A stretch of DNA of 5,849 bases from Gammaproteobacteria bacterium (lineage in GTDB: Bacteria; Pseudomonadota; Gammaproteobacteria; UBA5335). Within the stretch, counting starts at the first letter, position 1. The number at the start of each line of letters is the position of its first letter. The notes beneath the pieces are model-generated. The model was not told where the DNA came from, did no database searches, and saw only the letters and a program-made list of their open reading frames with translations. The stretch is taken from positions 1-5,849 of the forward strand of contig WOZT01000138.1 of the NCBI GenBank assembly GCA_011620145.1. The letters are read 5' to 3'. Both the position numbers and the translations under genes were made by a program. This document shows positions 1 to 5,758 of the stretch, piece by piece.

Positions 1-245
1 AGACGCCCGCGCTCAGGTCCCTGAGTCCCGAGCGCGCGGTGCGCTGCCATTTTCCGCTTGACACGCCGGCAGCTCAGTGAAGCCTCTCCGATAACAGCGG
101 GTTGACAGTTTCAAGGATGAAGTGCAAGAGCGCCTGGTGGCTTGCTGATTTCACACGAGAAGGCCTCGAACTGGATTTCGTCGTCGAACATGCAACTCCC
201 AGCCATCCGCTTGATCCCACCAAACAGTCGCGAAGCCAGTCGAAT
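1..245. other. No supported gene; unassigned sequence downstream of the GST-like gene
   Basis: I see no recognisable protein, RNA gene or mobile element here. Reading frames on both strands are short and their translations match no family I know. In frame with the GST-like gene, the minus strand stays open for 44 codons after the GST stop, from 245 to a TGA at 111-113. It includes a possible 31-residue peptide starting at 206 that contains MFDDEIQFEAF, but nothing supports its translation. A 7-bp stem (8-14 with 30-36, 15-nt loop) lies at the left edge and has no T-run, so I do not call it a terminator. The neighbouring gene may continue beyond the window edge. Confidence 0.4.
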
Positions 246-959
246 TCATGCGGCAACAAGATCGGGGTAATAACGCGTTTGCATGCGATTGACATAGTCC
301 ACCAGATTTTTCTTGGTCAGCGCATAGTCCTTGACCGGCGATTCGATCGGACAAGCGAGCGTATTGACCAGAAAGCCATATCCGGTGGCGTCGAAACTGG
401 TGGGGGTCTCGCCAAGAAGATAGGGCTTGTTCTCCAGGAAGTTTGACGCCGCATCAATGTCCTCAAATCCCAATTCAAAAATTTCCTCGGGTTTATGTCG
501 TCGGGTACCGTGCCCCCAAAGCTGTTTGCGGATTCCTCGGCGCGTGTGATAGGCGGCGACATCTCGAATCAGAACGGGAATGCCGCTGAAAATCGCTGTT
601 TTATTTGTCTCCCAGTTTTCCCGTGTCCATTCCCAGCGCGTAAACATGGTGACCCAATAAAGATGTTCTTCGAGCAGTCGTTGCATGGCACGTCCCGCGC
701 CGATTTGGGCCGTGCTGAGCTGCTGATCCAAATGATCGCCATAGGTCTTTTTCAAGTAGCGGACGATGAATCGTGAATCGCCCATGCGCGCAGAACCATC
801 GACGATATAGGGCAATTTTCCCTTGGGAGCCATTGGCGGAAGTGTGGCATTGACTTCATAGGGAAGCTCCGCCATGCGCAGATAGGTTTCGGTCTTGCAG
901 CAAGAATGGCAGAGATTGGGGAGACCCCAAGTGCGTTTGAGCTGGTAAAACCGGATCAT
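246..959 (-). CDS. Glutathione S-transferase-fold protein, metaxin/Tom37 (failed-axon-connections) type
   Basis: This is a 237-residue cytosolic protein. Seen: an N-terminal thioredoxin-like half (about 1-75) starting MIRFYQLKRTWGLPN, with cysteines at 17, 20 and 21 (LCHSCCK), a KGKLPYI segment near 46-52 carrying the proline that precedes a beta strand in GST folds, and DS at 61-62. An alpha-helical C-terminal half (about 85-237) contains the helix-capping-like segment PTSFDATGYGFL near 186-197. From family knowledge, this architecture matches the GST_N/GST_C domains of metaxin-like bacterial GSTs. These are rarely characterised, and neither glutathione use nor substrate can be read from sequence. 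I chose the ATG at 959 over an in-frame ATG at 992 because a strong GGAGGA (964-969) precedes it and the family begins at this point. The gene is transcribed away from regBA. Its GC content looks clearly lower than regBA, which may indicate separate ancestry. Confidence 0.85.
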   Translation of the reverse strand: MIRFYQLKRTWGLPNLCHSCCKTETYLRMAELPYEVNATLPPMAPKGKLPYIVDGSARMGDSRFIVRYLKKTYGDHLDQQLSTAQIGAGRAMQRLLEEHLYWVTMFTRWEWTRENWETNKTAIFSGIPVLIRDVAAYHTRRGIRKQLWGHGTRRHKPEEIFELGFEDIDAASNFLENKPYLLGETPTSFDATGYGFLVNTLACPIESPVKDYALTKKNLVDYVNRMQTRYYPDLVAA

Positions 960-963
960 GATT

Positions 964-969
964 TCCTCC
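964..969 (-). promoter_or_regulatory. Shine-Dalgarno GGAGGA of the GST-like gene
   Basis: Read on the minus strand, GGAGGA is followed by AATC and then the ATG at 959. This fixes the start 11 codons inside the longest possible frame. Confidence 0.8.
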
Positions 970-1077
970 GGATGACCGCTTGTCTGGTTCATGTTTTTCA
1001 GGCCAATTCATATTCACATATGCCATTCTTTCGATACAATGGCTGCGACCCTTAAATCTGCTTGCCTTGGGCTTGTC

Positions 1078-1092
1078 GAAAAAAGTTTTTTC
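1078..1092. repeat. AT-rich inverted repeat in the GST/regB divergent region
   Basis: GAAAAAA-G-TTTTTTC is a perfect 7-bp-arm dyad around a single G. It lies in the divergent intergenic region, 119 bp upstream of the GST start and about 140 bp upstream of regB. It could be a bent A-tract or a protein site. A terminator role is unlikely because the arms are pure A/T. Function unknown. Confidence 0.4.
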
Positions 1093-1179
1093 TTCGTTTG
1101 TAGAACGCCGCGCCAAAGGTGGCAGGAACGGTGTTCCAATGTCGCTTGGCCGCATCAGGATGTGCTGGCGCGGGTCAGA

Positions 1180-1198
1180 CTGCGGCAATTTGTCGCAG
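1180..1198 (+). promoter_or_regulatory. Candidate RegA (RegR/PrrA-type) binding site upstream of regB
   Basis: CTGCGGC-AATTT-GTCGCAG is a 19-bp dyad with 7-bp arms (one mismatch). Its core, GCGGCAATTTGTCGC at 1182-1196, agrees at 10 of 11 defined positions with the RegR-box consensus GNGRCRTTNNGNCGC as I remember it. The centre at 1189 is about 43 bp upstream of the start site predicted from the -10 box at 1220-1225. That is where a class II activator would replace a missing -35 element. It lies directly in front of the operon encoding the presumed binding protein, so autoregulation is the obvious reading. Binding itself is inferred. Confidence 0.65.
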
Positions 1199-1219
1199 CC
1201 CCTCCGCAAGGGGGCGCCG

Positions 1220-1225
1220 TATAAT
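1220..1225 (+). promoter_or_regulatory. -10 box of the regBA promoter (TATAAT)
   Basis: This is a perfect TATAAT. No hexamer resembling TTGACA exists 15-19 bp upstream, where the sequence is C-rich (around 1199-1205). Transcription would begin near 1231-1233, practically at the regB ATG. Activation would therefore depend on a bound factor, plausibly RegA at 1180-1198. Confidence 0.6.
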
Positions 1226-1232
1226 CCAGGCC

Positions 1233-2570
1233 ATGACGCTGAATTCCGTGCCCAACAAGATGAGCGGGCCACTGCCGGCCAACAACCTGCGTCGACTGGT
1301 GTTGCTGCGCGGCACCGCCATCGTCGGGCTGGCGGTGGTGGTGGGGGTCACCCAACTCCTCGTCGGACTGGCCGTGCCTGTGGCGCTGCCGCTGGCCGTC
1401 CTGCTGCTCATGGCGATGGACAACCTGAGCGCCTGGCAACTCACGCGGCACGCCGAGTCGGTGACTCGGGCGCGTTTCCTGCGCCATTTATTGGTTGATA
1501 TCGCGGGGCTGACCGCCCTGCTCTACGTCACGGGGGGCCACGCCAACCCCTTTGCGTCCCTGTATCTGTTGCCGTTGGCGGTGGCGGCTTCCACCCTGCC
1601 GGCGCGCGATACGGGTTCGCTCGCCCTGGTCTCGGTGGCCTGCTACAGCGCCGTGATGTTCTGGAATATCCCCCTCCCCCACGCGCCTGGGATGGCTCAC
1701 GACAGTTTCAACCTGCATCTGGTGGGCATGTGGGGCAGCTTCGTGCTCGCGGCGGGGGTAATGGCATTCTTCGTGGCGGCGATGGCCGATGAATTGCGCG
1801 AGCGGGAAGAAGGCCTGGCCCGCGCCCGCGAAGGCGCCTTGCGCGATCAGCAAATCGTGGCCCTGGGGGCGCTGGCCGCCGGCGCCGCCCATGAACTGGG
1901 CACGCCCTTGTCGACCATGACCCTGTTGGTGGAGGAGTTGCGCGAACGTTGCCCCACCGATCCTGCGATCCAGGATGATCTGGCGCTGCTCAAGAGCCAG
2001 GTGGATCGCTGCCGGGAAAGCCTGGGACGGGTGCTTACCGCAGGCGGCGAGCCACGGGGCGAGGGGGCCGGCGTGCAAACAGCCGATCAATTGCTGCGCC
2101 AGACCTTGGCGCGATTCAGCCTGTTGCGTCCGGGTCATGCGGTGCGGGTTGATTGGGGGAGACCCCGGCCCGCGCCCCAATTGGTGGTGGACGAGACGCT
2201 GATCCAGTCCCTGCTCAGCCTGCTCAACAATGCAGCCGACGCCAGCGACCGCCCCATCGCAATCGGCATCGATTGGGATGCCGCGCGCCTCACGCTGTCT
2301 GTGCGTGATGAAGGTCCGGGGGTGGCCGCCCACCTGGCGCCGCGCCTGGGTCAGATGGGGGTCAGTGACAAGGCCAGCGGTCACGGCCTGGGGCTGTTTC
2401 TGGCCCAGAGTGTGATCCGGCGCATGGGCGGGGAATTGACGCTGGAATTTGGTCAGGGGCGGGGGAGCTGCGCGCGCGTGACGCTGCCCATCCTGACCTC
2501 GACTGTTGCGAGGGAATTGAAAGATGCCGTTCCAGACGACCGTGGAATCCAGCCTGCTGCTGGTCGATGA
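1233..2570 (+). CDS. regB: RegB/PrrB/RoxS-family redox-sensing sensor histidine kinase
   Basis: This 445-residue inner-membrane kinase autophosphorylates on His and passes phosphate to RegA in response to redox or quinone state. Seen: a hydrophobic N-terminal half (about 25-184) consistent with six membrane segments; the quinone-site motif GGHANPF at 101-107; the H-box GALAAGAAHELGTPLSTM with His220; the redox cysteine Cys260 in SQVDRCRESL, exactly 40 residues after the His as in Rhodobacter RegB (H225/C265); the N-box LLNNAADAS at 330-338; DEGPG at 359-363; and GHGLGL at 383-388. Domains and length match the family. The start is ATG 1233. It lacks a clear Shine-Dalgarno and sits 8 nt after TATAAT, so the mRNA may be leaderless. 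ATG 1260 is an alternative, and an upstream in-frame ATG at 1119 lies before the promoter and is unlikely. The 3' end overlaps regA by 47 bp, adding a tail of about 25 residues after the kinase core. Confidence 0.95.
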   Translation: MTLNSVPNKMSGPLPANNLRRLVLLRGTAIVGLAVVVGVTQLLVGLAVPVALPLAVLLLMAMDNLSAWQLTRHAESVTRARFLRHLLVDIAGLTALLYVTGGHANPFASLYLLPLAVAASTLPARDTGSLALVSVACYSAVMFWNIPLPHAPGMAHDSFNLHLVGMWGSFVLAAGVMAFFVAAMADELREREEGLARAREGALRDQQIVALGALAAGAAHELGTPLSTMTLLVEELRERCPTDPAIQDDLALLKSQVDRCRESLGRVLTAGGEPRGEGAGVQTADQLLRQTLARFSLLRPGHAVRVDWGRPRPAPQLVVDETLIQSLLSLLNNAADASDRPIAIGIDWDAARLTLSVRDEGPGVAAHLAPRLGQMGVSDKASGHGLGLFLAQSVIRRMGGELTLEFGQGRGSCARVTLPILTSTVARELKDAVPDDRGIQPAAGR

Positions 2571-3084
2571 CGATGAGGCGTTCGGGCCCGTGATGGCCCG
2601 CGCCCTGACGCGGCGCGGCTTCACGGTGCATTGGGCGCGTGCGGGGATCCAGGCGCTGCAACTGGCCCGCGCCCATCCACCAACCCACGCCGTGCTCGAC
2701 CTGCGCCTGCTGGAAGGGGAATCGGGCCTGGATCTGATTGAACCGCTGCGGGCGATCAATCCGGCCATCCGCATCGTGGTGCTGACCGGCTATGCCAGCA
2801 TCACCACCGCGATCGATGCCATCAAGCTGGGCGCCGTCTACTACCTGCCCAAGCCGGTGGAAGCGGACACCATCATGCGCGCCTTTGCCCATGCGCCCGG
2901 AGAAGAAGCCACACCAAGCGCACCCCCCGAACCCGAGCGGCTGTCGATCCGGCGGCTGGAATGGGAGCACATCCATCGCGTGCTGGCCGAGCACGGCGGC
3001 AACATTTCGGCGGCGGCGCGCAGCCTGAACATGCACCGCCGCACCCTGCAGCGCAAGCTGTCCAAGCGCGCCATCAATCGCTGA
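2524..3084 (+). CDS. regA: RegA/PrrA/ActR/RoxR-family response regulator
   Basis: This 186-residue cytoplasmic DNA-binding response regulator is the partner of RegB. In other proteobacteria the family controls respiratory, carbon- and nitrogen-fixation and electron-transport genes. Seen: a receiver domain (about 9-125) with acidic pocket Asp15-Asp17, phospho-acceptor Asp59 (AVLDLRL), Thr88 (VVLTGYAS) and Lys110 (LPKP); a proline-rich linker near 126-137; and a Fis-type helix-turn-helix (about 160-183) containing [20 protein letters not shown], the near-invariant RegA recognition segment. The start is ATG 2524, preceded by GAGGGAA at 2510-2516, inside the end of regB. That overlap suggests translational coupling. 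The 3' end overlaps the convergent yrdA gene by 11 bp, so no terminator separates them. Length is typical. The specific regulon here cannot be read from the window beyond the probable site upstream of regB. Confidence 0.95.
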   Translation: MPFQTTVESSLLLVDDDEAFGPVMARALTRRGFTVHWARAGIQALQLARAHPPTHAVLDLRLLEGESGLDLIEPLRAINPAIRIVVLTGYASITTAIDAIKLGAVYYLPKPVEADTIMRAFAHAPGEEATPSAPPEPERLSIRRLEWEHIHRVLAEHGGNISAAARSLNMHRRTLQRKLSKRAINR

Positions 3085-3610
3085 GCGGCACTTCCTGAGG
3101 AACCAGCTCGGTGCGATAGCGCTTGGCGTTCTGCACATAGTGCTGGGCGCTCAGGGCCAGCATCTGGATCTCCGGCGGCGAAAGCGGGCGCACCACCTTG
3201 CCGGGCGAGCCCATCACCATCGAGCCGTCGGGAATCTGCTTGTTCTCGGTGATCAAGGTGTTGGCGCCGATCAGGCAGTTCTTGCCGATCACGGCGCGAT
3301 TGAGGATCACGGCGTTGATGCCGATCAGACTGTTGTCCCCGATGGTGCAGCCGTGCAGCATCACCTGGTGGCCGACGGTCACGTTCTTCCCGATGGTGAG
3401 CTTGATGCCCGGATCGGTGTGCAGCACGGCGCCGTCCTGCACGTTGCTGTTCTCGCCGATGGTGATCAGCTCGTTGTCGCCGCGCAGCACGGTGTTGAAC
3501 CACACGCTGGCGCCCCGCTCCAGCACCACCGAACCAATCAACACCGCCGTCTCGGCGATGAAATTCTCGCCGTGGCAAACCACCGCGCGCGAGCCGATGC
3601 GATACATCAT
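3074..3610 (-). CDS. yrdA: Gamma-class carbonic anhydrase-like hexapeptide-repeat protein (YrdA family)
   Basis: This 178-residue cytosolic protein has a left-handed beta-helix fold. Hexapeptide repeats run from about 15 to 135 (for example [24 protein letters not shown]), followed by a C-terminal helix. The gamma-carbonic-anhydrase site residues are present: Arg43 and Asp45 (RGD), Gln58-Asp59, and the three zinc-ligand histidines His64 (VLHTD), His81 and His86 (GHQVMLHG). The GSPGK motif at 134-138 is typical. The family is trimeric and metal-binding. Many YrdA-type members have weak or unproven carbonic anhydrase activity, so CO2 hydration is only a possibility. The start is ATG 3610 (or the adjacent ATG 3607), because GGGAGGAG at 3615-3622 lies just upstream. 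The frame is open further upstream to 3745, but that part looks non-coding and covers the rsmJ promoter and start. The gene is divergent from rsmJ and overlaps the regA 3' end by 11 bp. Confidence 0.93.
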   Translation of the reverse strand: MMYRIGSRAVVCHGENFIAETAVLIGSVVLERGASVWFNTVLRGDNELITIGENSNVQDGAVLHTDPGIKLTIGKNVTVGHQVMLHGCTIGDNSLIGINAVILNRAVIGKNCLIGANTLITENKQIPDGSMVMGSPGKVVRPLSPPEIQMLALSAQHYVQNAKRYRTELVPQEVPLSD

Positions 3611-3614
3611 GTCA

Positions 3615-3622
3615 CTCCTCCC
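3615..3622 (-). promoter_or_regulatory. Shine-Dalgarno GGGAGGAG of yrdA
   Basis: Read on the minus strand, GGGAGGAG then TGAC precedes two adjacent ATG codons (3610 and 3607). Spacing suits either. This excludes the longer open frame upstream. Confidence 0.75.
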
Positions 3623-3632
3623 TGTGTGAATG

Positions 3633-3654
3633 GCCGCGACCGGACTGCCGCGGC
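3633..3654. repeat. 22-bp imperfect dyad between yrdA and rsmJ
   Basis: GCCGCGAC-CGGACT-GCCGCGGC has 8-bp arms with one mismatch around a 6-bp spacer. The inner half-sites GCGAC and GCCGC have the same form as the RegA-type half-sites upstream of regB, but the spacer is 6 bp rather than 5. It lies 23 bp upstream of the yrdA start and about 57 bp upstream of the predicted rsmJ transcription start. It could be an operator, or a hairpin in the yrdA leader. In GC-rich DNA such dyads also arise by chance. Confidence 0.35.
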
Positions 3655-3687
3655 AATGCCCCCAGCATAGTCGTCCGGCGGGTCCGG

Positions 3688-3693
3688 TAAAAT
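3688..3693 (+). promoter_or_regulatory. -10 box of rsmJ (TAAAAT)
   Basis: TAAAAT matches the consensus at five of six positions. No convincing -35 hexamer precedes it. The predicted start is at about 3700, immediately before the ATG at 3701, which is the same geometry as at regB. Confidence 0.45.
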
Positions 3694-3700
3694 GCCAGGC

Positions 3701-4426
3701 ATGCATGACGCCTCTTGCTCCGCCACGGAACCCGCCCGCTTGCACCCCGATGCCGTCCTGCCCGGAGGGCTGCTGCTCGCCTGCGACGCCGCGGGCTGGT
3801 CATTGCAGGATGTGCAGGGCGCCCTGGCGCCGTTGCGGGTGGATTTCGCCTCTGGCGCGCTGACTTATCGCCGCGCGCGCGGAGGGGATCGCCACCAGGG
3901 GTTGGGGCGTGCGGCCGGCAAGCCCGATCCGGCGGATGCGGCCACACTGATCGATGCCACCGGCGGACTCGGCAAGGACGCCTTCATCCTGGCCCACCTG
4001 GGCTGGCAGGTCACCTTGCTGGAACGCTCGCCTGTGCTGGCCTGGCTGCTGGCGGATGGCGTGGCGCGAGGACGAGCGGATGACTCCGCAGGGCCCGTCT
4101 GCCAGCGCATGCGGGTGTTGCATCGCGAGGCGGTGGATTGTCTCGATCATTTGCCGGCAACCGCGCGTCCGCAAGTAGTGTATCTGGACCCCATGTATCC
4201 GCCCCACCGCAGCAGCGCCCTGCCGGGGCGGGAGATGCAGTATCTGCGGCGGCTGCTGGGCGATGATCCGCCGGATTCCCAGCTCCTTGCCGCCGCCTGC
4301 CGCACCGCCCGTGGCCGGGTGGTGGTCAAACGCCCTGCCGGCGCCCCACCATTGCCCGGCCCATCACCCAGCCACGCCATCCGCCTCGGCCAGACCCGCT
4401 TCGATGTCTACCTGACCAGCCGCTGA
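3701..4426 (+). CDS. rsmJ: 16S rRNA (guanine-1516-N2)-methyltransferase RsmJ
   Basis: This is a 241-residue cytosolic SAM-dependent methyltransferase. In E. coli, RsmJ (YhiQ) makes m2G1516 in 16S rRNA. Seen: an N-terminal region with the family's VDF...LTYRRARGG and GLGRAAGKP segments (about 47-75); SAM-binding motif [14 protein letters not shown] at 83-95; the acidic residue of motif II in LLERSP (Glu108); the catalytic-type motif [16 protein letters not shown] at 159-174 containing DPMYP; and [12 protein letters not shown] at 207-218. Length is close to the E. coli protein (about 250). I prefer ATG 3701 over ATG 3692 because 3692 lies inside the -10 box. No Shine-Dalgarno precedes either start, so a leaderless message is likely. 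The gene is divergent from yrdA and convergent with the OmpW gene. No key residue appears to be missing. Confidence 0.93.
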   Translation: MHDASCSATEPARLHPDAVLPGGLLLACDAAGWSLQDVQGALAPLRVDFASGALTYRRARGGDRHQGLGRAAGKPDPADAATLIDATGGLGKDAFILAHLGWQVTLLERSPVLAWLLADGVARGRADDSAGPVCQRMRVLHREAVDCLDHLPATARPQVVYLDPMYPPHRSSALPGREMQYLRRLLGDDPPDSQLLAAACRTARGRVVVKRPAGAPPLPGPSPSHAIRLGQTRFDVYLTSR

Positions 4427-4503
4427 CGCGACAGACAAATCATCACCAGTGCAGTCAGCCTGGCCGTCGGTTGCCAATTCGTAGCCAGGCGGCGCCGCAC
4501 TCA

Positions 4504-4528
4504 AGCGCCGCAAGGCCGCAGCGGCGCT
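4504..4528. terminator. GC-rich hairpin between convergent rsmJ and ompW genes
   Basis: AGCGCCGC-N9-GCGGCGCT forms a perfect 8-bp stem (4504-4511 with 4521-4528). It sits in the 113-bp gap between two converging genes, where a bidirectional terminator is expected. A second GC palindrome (GCGGCGCCGC) lies just to its left. There is no T-run on either side, so a canonical intrinsic terminator is not shown. Confidence 0.4.
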
Positions 4529-4539
4529 CGCCCATTGGT

Positions 4540-5409
4540 TCAGAACACCCGGCCCAGGCTCAGGGTATAGACATACGGATCGGCCTCGACCTTGACCCGC
4601 GCATCGGAAGCCTGGACGTTGCCGACCACGCCGCCGTCGGTCACCACGTTGGTGATGCGGTTGTCAAAACTCAGTTTTACCCGCATCACATCAAGTCCCA
4701 GAAACCACTTTTTGGTCAGGTCCACGTCGATACCGGCTTGAAGGATGCTGCCCCATGAATCGCTCACGTTCAGATCCGGCGCTGTGCCTGGATCCGTGCG
4801 GTTGGTCCACAGGCTGGGGTCCACCAGGCGTTCGTTGTAGGTAATGGTGTAGGTGGCGCCCGCGCCAATGTAAGGCCGCACGCGATGATCGGGGAAAGGC
4901 TGGTAGACGAACTTCAGGTTAAGGGGCGCGGCCGTAACATCCGCAATCTTGCCGTTGAGGGGACCCACTTGCACATTGCTCAGGCGCGGAATGTGAACCC
5001 GCACCAAGGGCTCCTCCTTCAAGCTGCCCTGACCGGTATTGTCAAACTTGAGTGTCGGCAGGCCAAGCGTCGTTTCAATCGCGAAGTGGGGCGTCAACAT
5101 GTAGCCCAGGGTAATCGTTGCGATCTCATCGGGTGAGACGCCGATGCGCGAGCCCGCCACCGGCCCGGCGGGCAGGACGGTGCCGAGAATCGGCACGTTG
5201 GTATCTCGATCAAAGGTCAAGGGTCCGGAACTGGAATCCGGGTCGAATCGGCTGACGCCAAATTTGGCGTAGACACTCCCCGCCTCCAAGGGATTGAGCG
5301 CGGGTTGCGCCAGCCAGTGATCCTCCGCATGAGCCGATAGAGGGGCGCAAAATAAAACAGCCAATGCACCACGGCTTCCCAGCCGCTGCCAAAGCGAAAC
5401 CTGATCCAT
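4540..5409 (-). CDS. ompW: OmpW-family outer-membrane beta-barrel protein
   Basis: This 289-residue precursor is an OmpW-type eight-stranded porin, a family associated with passage of small hydrophobic compounds and with oxygen or stress adaptation. Seen: an N-terminal signal peptide with hydrophobic core GALAVLFCAPLSAHA, probably cleaved after Ala28; family segments TLGYMLTPHFAIETTLGLP (100-118), LKFVYQPFPDHRVRPYIGAGATY (about 165-187) and the AGIDVDLTKKWFLGLDV region (225-241); alternating barrel strands; and the C-terminal Phe289 signature recognised by the BAM machinery. It is longer than the usual 210-230 residues, mainly through loops near 60-95, 120-160 and 195-220. The start is ATG 5409 with AGGAGGA at 5417-5423, spacing 7. 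A dyad lies 87 bp upstream. I see no clear FNR site. A weak promoter (TTGAAT/GATAGG, 17 bp apart) precedes it on the minus strand. Confidence 0.9.
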   Translation of the reverse strand: MDQVSLWQRLGSRGALAVLFCAPLSAHAEDHWLAQPALNPLEAGSVYAKFGVSRFDPDSSSGPLTFDRDTNVPILGTVLPAGPVAGSRIGVSPDEIATITLGYMLTPHFAIETTLGLPTLKFDNTGQGSLKEEPLVRVHIPRLSNVQVGPLNGKIADVTAAPLNLKFVYQPFPDHRVRPYIGAGATYTITYNERLVDPSLWTNRTDPGTAPDLNVSDSWGSILQAGIDVDLTKKWFLGLDVMRVKLSFDNRITNVVTDGGVVGNVQASDARVKVEADPYVYTLSLGRVF

Positions 5410-5495
5410 GCGGCAATCCTCCTGATCCCAGATTGAAATGGAGCCTTCCTATCGACTCCTCACAACCATCATTCAAGCCGATCCACAGCAAAATG

Positions 5496-5509
5496 CCGCT
5501 TCAAAGCGG
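5496..5509. repeat. 14-bp dyad upstream of the OmpW gene
   Basis: CCGCTT-CA-AAGCGG is a perfect 6-bp-arm palindrome, 87-100 bp upstream of the OmpW start. It could be an operator. No regulator that recognises it is known to me. It is too far from the start codon to sequester the ribosome site. Confidence 0.35.
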
Positions 5510-5576
5510 ATGAAAGGGAATTGGCCGCGCGAATTGCGTGGGCCGGCATGGAAGTCTCAGGCTTGGGGGCCGGGTC

Positions 5577-5587
5577 AAGTGTCATCC
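5577..5587 (+). repeat. Outlying copy of the Tn7-like end motif (AAGTGTCATCC)
   Basis: AAGTGTCATCC is an exact 11-bp match to the motif in the glmS-proximal repeat (minus strand of 5744-5754). It points the same way as the left-end copy at 5629-5644 but lies 36 bp outside the proposed 147-bp element. It may be a relic of an older or longer left end. A chance match cannot be excluded. Confidence 0.35.
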
Positions 5588-5628
5588 TCAAAGCATTGTT
5601 TGGCGTTGGGCGCTGTCATGATTGTGGG

Positions 5629-5644
5629 AATATAGTTTCATCCT
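5629..5644 (+). repeat. Left-end transposase-site-like repeat
   Basis: AATATAGTTTCATCCT matches the inverted copy at 5723-5738 at 15 of 16 positions. It abuts the left terminal TGTGGGA directly. Compared with the right end it lacks five bases between terminus and motif. Confidence 0.6.
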
Positions 5645-5722
5645 TTCAAGCAGCCGAATCGCCCAGTTCATGCGGTCTTGAGCGCTTGCATACCACCTTC
5701 GAGGCCAGCAAGGATCATTCTT

Positions 5723-5738
5723 AGGATGAAACTTTATT
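5723..5738 (-). repeat. Right-end inner transposase-site-like repeat
   Basis: On the minus strand this reads AATAAAGTTTCATCCT. It is the inner of two copies in tandem at a 20-bp period and inverted relative to the left-end copy. Confidence 0.6.
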
Positions 5739-5743
5739 TATAC

Positions 5744-5758
5744 GGATGACACTTTATT
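5744..5758 (-). repeat. Right-end terminal transposase-site-like repeat
   Basis: On the minus strand this reads AATAAAGTGTCATCC. It is the outermost copy, separated from the TGTGGGA terminus by TGCA. It differs from the inner copy at one position (GTGTC versus GTTTC). Confidence 0.6.

Noticed and set aside
8..36. Stem-loop at the left window edge as a terminator
   Set aside because: The 7-bp stem has a 15-nt loop and no T-run in either direction, and the window edge prevents judging context.
58..107. Two TTGACA hexamers (58-63 and 102-107) as promoters
   Set aside because: Neither has a -10-like hexamer 16-18 bp downstream, and no rightward gene follows.
111..245. In-frame 44-codon continuation after the GST stop, as readthrough or frameshifted gene end
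   Set aside because: The GST C-terminus (RYYPDLVAA) looks like a natural family end, and the continuation resembles no domain.
102..446. Plus-strand open frame of 114 codons overlapping the GST 3' end
   Set aside because: No recognisable protein, no good ribosome site, and antisense to a clear GST-fold gene.
1125..1137. GGAAC-GGT-GTTCC dyad upstream of regB
   Set aside because: Arms of five bases are common by chance at this length, and nothing ties it to a regulator or to the promoter position.
1488..2774. Long antisense open frame (428 codons) opposite regB and regA
   Set aside because: Its translation is low-complexity, rich in Arg, Gln and His, with no family resemblance. The opposite strand encodes a complete RegB with every motif. 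It is a shadow of high-GC codon usage.
3611..3745. Longer N-terminus for the YrdA protein (45 extra residues)
   Set aside because: The extension lies upstream of a strong ribosome site and two ATGs, is absent from the family, and covers the divergent promoter and start of rsmJ.
5600..5622. Left flank of the mini-element as a duplicated copy of the glmS downstream spacer
   Set aside because: There is some resemblance between GGCGTTGGGCGCTGT on the left and the minus strand of the spacer at 5775-5790, but it needs gaps and is too short to distinguish from chance.
5410..5622. FNR-type site upstream of the OmpW gene
   Set aside because: No TTGAT-N4-ATCAA-like sequence with adequate match was found on either strand.
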